64,000 nucleotides of DNA from Lineus longissimus (Eukaryota; Nemertea; Pilidiophora; Heteronemertea; Lineidae), in NCBI RefSeq assembly GCF_910592395.1, contig NC_088319.1, forward strand, positions 1,550,001-1,614,000, in the 5' to 3' direction. The number at the start of each line of letters is the position of its first letter. Within the stretch, counting starts at the first letter, position 1. Below the pieces are notes generated by a model. That model was not told the DNA's origin. It was given only the letters and a program-made list of their open reading frames with translations, and ran no database searches. The translations under genes were made by a program, and so were the position numbers. Positions 61,060 through 64,000 of this stretch are shown here, one piece after another.

Positions 61060-61575
61060 TGCATGGCTTACCATGGTATGGGGCCCATGGCCATGGTAGG
61101 ATCTGTGTCAGAGATGGATCTGTGACTGAGATGGATCTGATAATCATCACAGATCCTACCATGGTACGGGGCCCATGGCCATGGTAGGATCTGTGTCAGA
61201 GATGGATCTGTGACTGAGATGGATCTGATAATCATGACAGATCCTACCATGGTATGGGGCCCATGGCCATGGTAGGATCTGTGACTGAGATGGATCTGAT
61301 AATCATGACAGATCCTACCATGGTACGGGGCCCATGGCCATGGTAGGATCTGTGACTGAGATGGATCTGATAATCATCACAGATCCTACCATGGTACGGG
61401 GCCCATGGCCATGGTAGGATCTGTGACTGAGATGGATCTGATAATCATCACTGATCCTACCATGGTATGGGGCCCATGGCCATGGTAGGATCTGTGACTG
61501 AGATGGATCTGATAATCATCACTGATCCTACCAATACCATGGTATGGGGCCCATGGCCATGGTAGGATCTGTGAT
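61060..61575. repeat. 71/88-bp palindromic satellite, about six units
   Basis: Units contain AGATCCTACCATGGTACGGG then GCCCATGGCCATGGTAGGAT, i.e. an inverted pair (ATCCTACCATGG / CCATGGTAGGAT), plus CTGTGACTGAGATGGATCTG and ATAATCATCAC. Two early units have an extra 17 bases (TGTCAGAGATGGATCTG), making 88; the rest are 71. Confidence 0.92.
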
Positions 61576-61635
61576 GATTATCAAATTCATTGCTGTCGTA
61601 GAATTAATGACAGAAACTTTTGTCTATGTACGGAC

Positions 61636-61750
61636 CCCCTTGACAACTGCCTGAGTAGAGTTATTCTGTTCACAGACGTATAATTCAATGAAAACATACA
61701 ACTGCCTGAGTAGAGTTATTCTGTTCACAGAGGTATAATTCAATGAAAAC
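61636..61750. repeat. Direct duplication of ~54 bp
   Basis: CAACTGCCTGAGTAGAGTTA through CAGACGTATAATTCAATGAA occurs twice in tandem with one or two changes. A recent local duplication next to the satellite. Confidence 0.85.
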
Positions 61751-62044
61751 GACCAAAAAGACCTGAGTAGGGAGCATAATGTGTAAAGAGAGCTGTTCGC
61801 TATATCAAGGTTCCACTAGATACTGACATGCAAGCTTACAAAACAAATAGACAGTTTTATTAATGAGGTGAAGAAAACCAATAGCAATATTTTGATAAAT
61901 TATGATCGTCTGTAGTCTGTTCTTGCTAGTCTTACATCACGTGTAATCTATTTGTTTTTTGCAAAAAGATATCAGTGGCACTTGTGTGTTGACTCAACCT
62001 GAATAATGACTGTACTGTCTCGAGTCAAAGATTGTGTCCAAAAT

Positions 62045-62230
62045 ACAATAGAACCTAGTATTAAGGACACCGTTTTGGTAGTTTTAGTTGTCCTTTTGAA
62101 TAAGGAGTTGTGCTGATTACAAGAGGTCAAACTGTGTTGAAAACGCCATTCCGGGACCAAAATTGGTGTCCTTATAAGAGAGGTTAAGGTCCGGTTAAGG
62201 GAGGTGTCCACTAAGGGAGGTGCCACTATA
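62045..62230 (+). mobile_element. Diverged pogo/Tigger-like MITE
   Basis: ACAATAGAACCTAGTATTAA to TAAGGGAGGTGCCACTATAG with internal GGACCAAAATTGGTGTCCTT. Clearly the same family as 35299, but with insertions and terminal changes; the oldest copy here. Confidence 0.7.
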
Positions 62231-62669
62231 GTCGTAGTTCCACCTATCATAAAACCCCGTGTTTTTTCAAGAACCGTGTCTTCGCCGTGTGTCAAAAAAC
62301 CCGCGGGGCACTTACACCTATCAGTGGTGTTGGATAATGGTTAATAGCCCCGGCGACAGGTGTGCTGTAGGTAGGGAGCTCTCCTGTGTTTCTTTCCCGT
62401 CGGAGGGGGATTTCGCATGCGCAATACCGTGGCAACTACACCGTGCCATCTGTCGCCGGATCTTAGAACTTGCAATTGCCGTGTCTATTCAGATTCCACC
62501 TATCAAAAAACCCGTGTTGAACACGGGTCTAAATTAGCCCCCGATTAGCCCCATCGAGCTCGATGGGGCTAACAGACACGGGGATTTGACACACGGGTCT
62601 ATTTAGACACGGCAATTCATGGGTGTAAGCGCAAAAGACACGGGGATTTGATAGGTGGAAGTACGACTT
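62229..62669. mobile_element. 440-bp MITE with TAGTCGTACTTCCACCTATCA-like ends
   Basis: Left end TAGTCGTAGTTCCACCTATC and right end GATAGGTGGAAGTACGACTTA are inverses, extending into CCCCGTGT / ACACGGGG. The interior repeats CACGGG/CCCGTG motifs and holds a perfect 24-base palindrome at 62547-62570 (AGCCCCATCGAG and its inverse) plus a second internal TTCCACCTATCAAAAAACCC. It abuts the MITE at 62045, sharing the TATAG junction. Confidence 0.8.
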
Positions 62670-63943
62670 ATGTACTTGCTAACTTAGTGCTATTCGTGCC
62701 CAGATGGCACATGTACATGTACATGTAAGGCTGTAATTATCATTTTCCACCCCCTGTTCAGTCAACAGCTTGTCTGGAAGATTGTTCGGTAGAAGCCAGC
62801 TGTGGACACAGTCTGCTCATTGTCTCTCTGTGTTGAGTCCCCAGGCAATCAGATTCATCCTATAATTAAATTTTGTGTGAATGAGGAGAGGTTTGATGCT
62901 GTGATTGATACGTTATGCAGTCGACTGTGATCTTTCACTGATAGTGTCGTTTCATTGATTTTCAACCCCCCCCCCCCAAGGCTTACGTGTATTTCAAATT
63001 TACACAATAACTCCAGGCCTCTCGGGGTTTACCTGGAACGAATGTCGAGATCGTTTTTATAGCATTGTTGAAAAACATCTCGCGAGCCATTTGTCTGCCT
63101 CATTGACTGCAATTTTATAATGGTCTAAAAATTGGCGATGTTGCATTTGTATTGTAATGTAGTACAATTTCTAATGTAAAAAAGGCTCATTTCCATTGAG
63201 TAAAATGACAACTGTCCCACTCCAAGAAGAGGGGCAAAAATTACAATCCAACTCTGGCAAGGAAAAATTGAGGGTACAGTAAAAGAAATGCATTCACCCA
63301 AATTAAAAGTTACGAGGGACCAGGTTTGTGAGACTTGTGGCCTGTACCTTGTGATGGTATACATGCTTCCCGAAATTGGTGGCTTGCATTGGAACTAACT
63401 TTTTCCCCCTTGTCCGTCATTAAAGGCATTCAAGTGTGTTGGTCAACCATGACTATCTTCTTTGTCCCTCCACCATAAGGCCTAGTTTCCCCTTATCACT
63501 ATTTCGGACACTCAGCGCCCCATTTCAGGAAAGGTTATATTCATCGATGATTGGCCACCATCAGGGACTTAACTGTGAAATGTCTGTGTTCTGGGGAAGA
63601 AATTGCCCTGACAAAAGGTACAAGATTTTACAGGTTGTTTTTTCAACCATGCATAAAAATAATGAAATTCATAAATCAGCCCATAAACCGTGACAAGTAG
63701 GAAACACACATCAACTTCAACATAGCGCATTTGTAGGATGAGTGAGTTTTGTATCCATGGCAACCAAAGTTAATTATCACATTGTGGATTATTGAAGATT
63801 TTATATGCATGAATTCGGCAGTCTAATCTAATTTCGGCAGTCTAATCTCATGTGGGAGTACGACTCCTTGATAAAGAAAGAATTGTTATGGTCTGTCCCG
63901 CAGTGAAGGGGGACCTGAGTGTGTTAGCTCCATGCTGATCAGT
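62670..63943. other. Gene-free stretch near the right end
   Basis: No gene recognised. Contains a poly-C run at 62966 and a short direct repeat AATTTCGGCAGTCTAATCT near 63812-63847. Confidence 0.4.
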
Positions 63944-64000
63944 ACAGAGAAACCTCTCTACTAAGGACACCCTTGGGACTGACATAGTGCTGTCCTTAAA
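63944..64000 (+). mobile_element. pogo/Tigger-like MITE cut by window edge
   Basis: GTACAGAGAAACCTCTCTAC, TAAGGACACCCTTGGGACTG and GTGCTGTCCTTAA match the left half of the family. Confidence 0.75.

Overview
The window is nuclear DNA from an animal, most likely a marine invertebrate with motile cilia (a lophotrochozoan or an invertebrate deuterostome; the sequence does not let me decide). The evidence is short GT-AG introns, clear homologues of NSUN5, TDP-43 (TARDBP), an outer dynein arm docking-complex coiled coil (ODAD1/CCDC63 family) and the first exon of an LPCAT3-type acyltransferase, and many tRNA- and 5S-rRNA-derived SINEs, short inverted-repeat transposons and minisatellites. About eleven protein-coding loci can be supported. 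For the spliced genes I joined exons by hand; the exon lengths of NSUN5, TARDBP, ODAD1, the coiled-coil/Cys-rich gene and the 14.4-16.5 kb gene all keep one open frame.

1-11.2 kb (minus strand): a head-to-tail cluster of four C2H2 zinc-finger paralogues (the first cut by the window edge) plus an orphan 5' exon of a fifth copy. They share a splice acceptor just before the start codon, an N-terminal SUMO-type motif, a block of unusual zinc fingers with about 21 residues instead of 12 between the Cys and His pairs, and a near-invariant C-terminal finger pair. A fifth, differently organised C2H2 gene lies at 39.2-41.1 kb on the plus strand.

14.4-16.5 kb (minus): an unrecognised four-exon gene. 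17.8-22.5 kb (plus): ODAD1/CCDC63-like gene, nine exons. 24.4-29.7 kb (minus): NSUN5, seven exons, tail-to-tail with the ODAD1-like gene and head-to-head with the next locus. 30.8-37.3 kb (plus): an unrecognised 584-residue protein with an N-terminal coiled coil, basic AT-hook-like patches and a Cys-rich C terminus.

41-50 kb is mostly gene-free and holds several fold-back elements. 49.8-53.5 kb (minus): TARDBP, four exons, with three separate minisatellites in its first intron and a UG-rich tract downstream of the stop. 54.9-56.9 kb has only a weak two-exon candidate. 57.9 kb (plus) is the first exon of an LPCAT3/MBOAT5-like gene whose remaining exons I could not find before the window ends, so its first intron probably exceeds 6 kb. 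That tail region holds a palindromic satellite, a tRNA-derived SINE and several short DNA transposons.

The genes do not form one pathway. The cluster is a lineage-expanded set of putative DNA-binding regulators; the others are housekeeping (rRNA methylation, RNA binding, phospholipid remodelling) or ciliary. The features most worth following are the extended zinc fingers with their repeated gene module, and the coiled-coil/Cys-rich protein.
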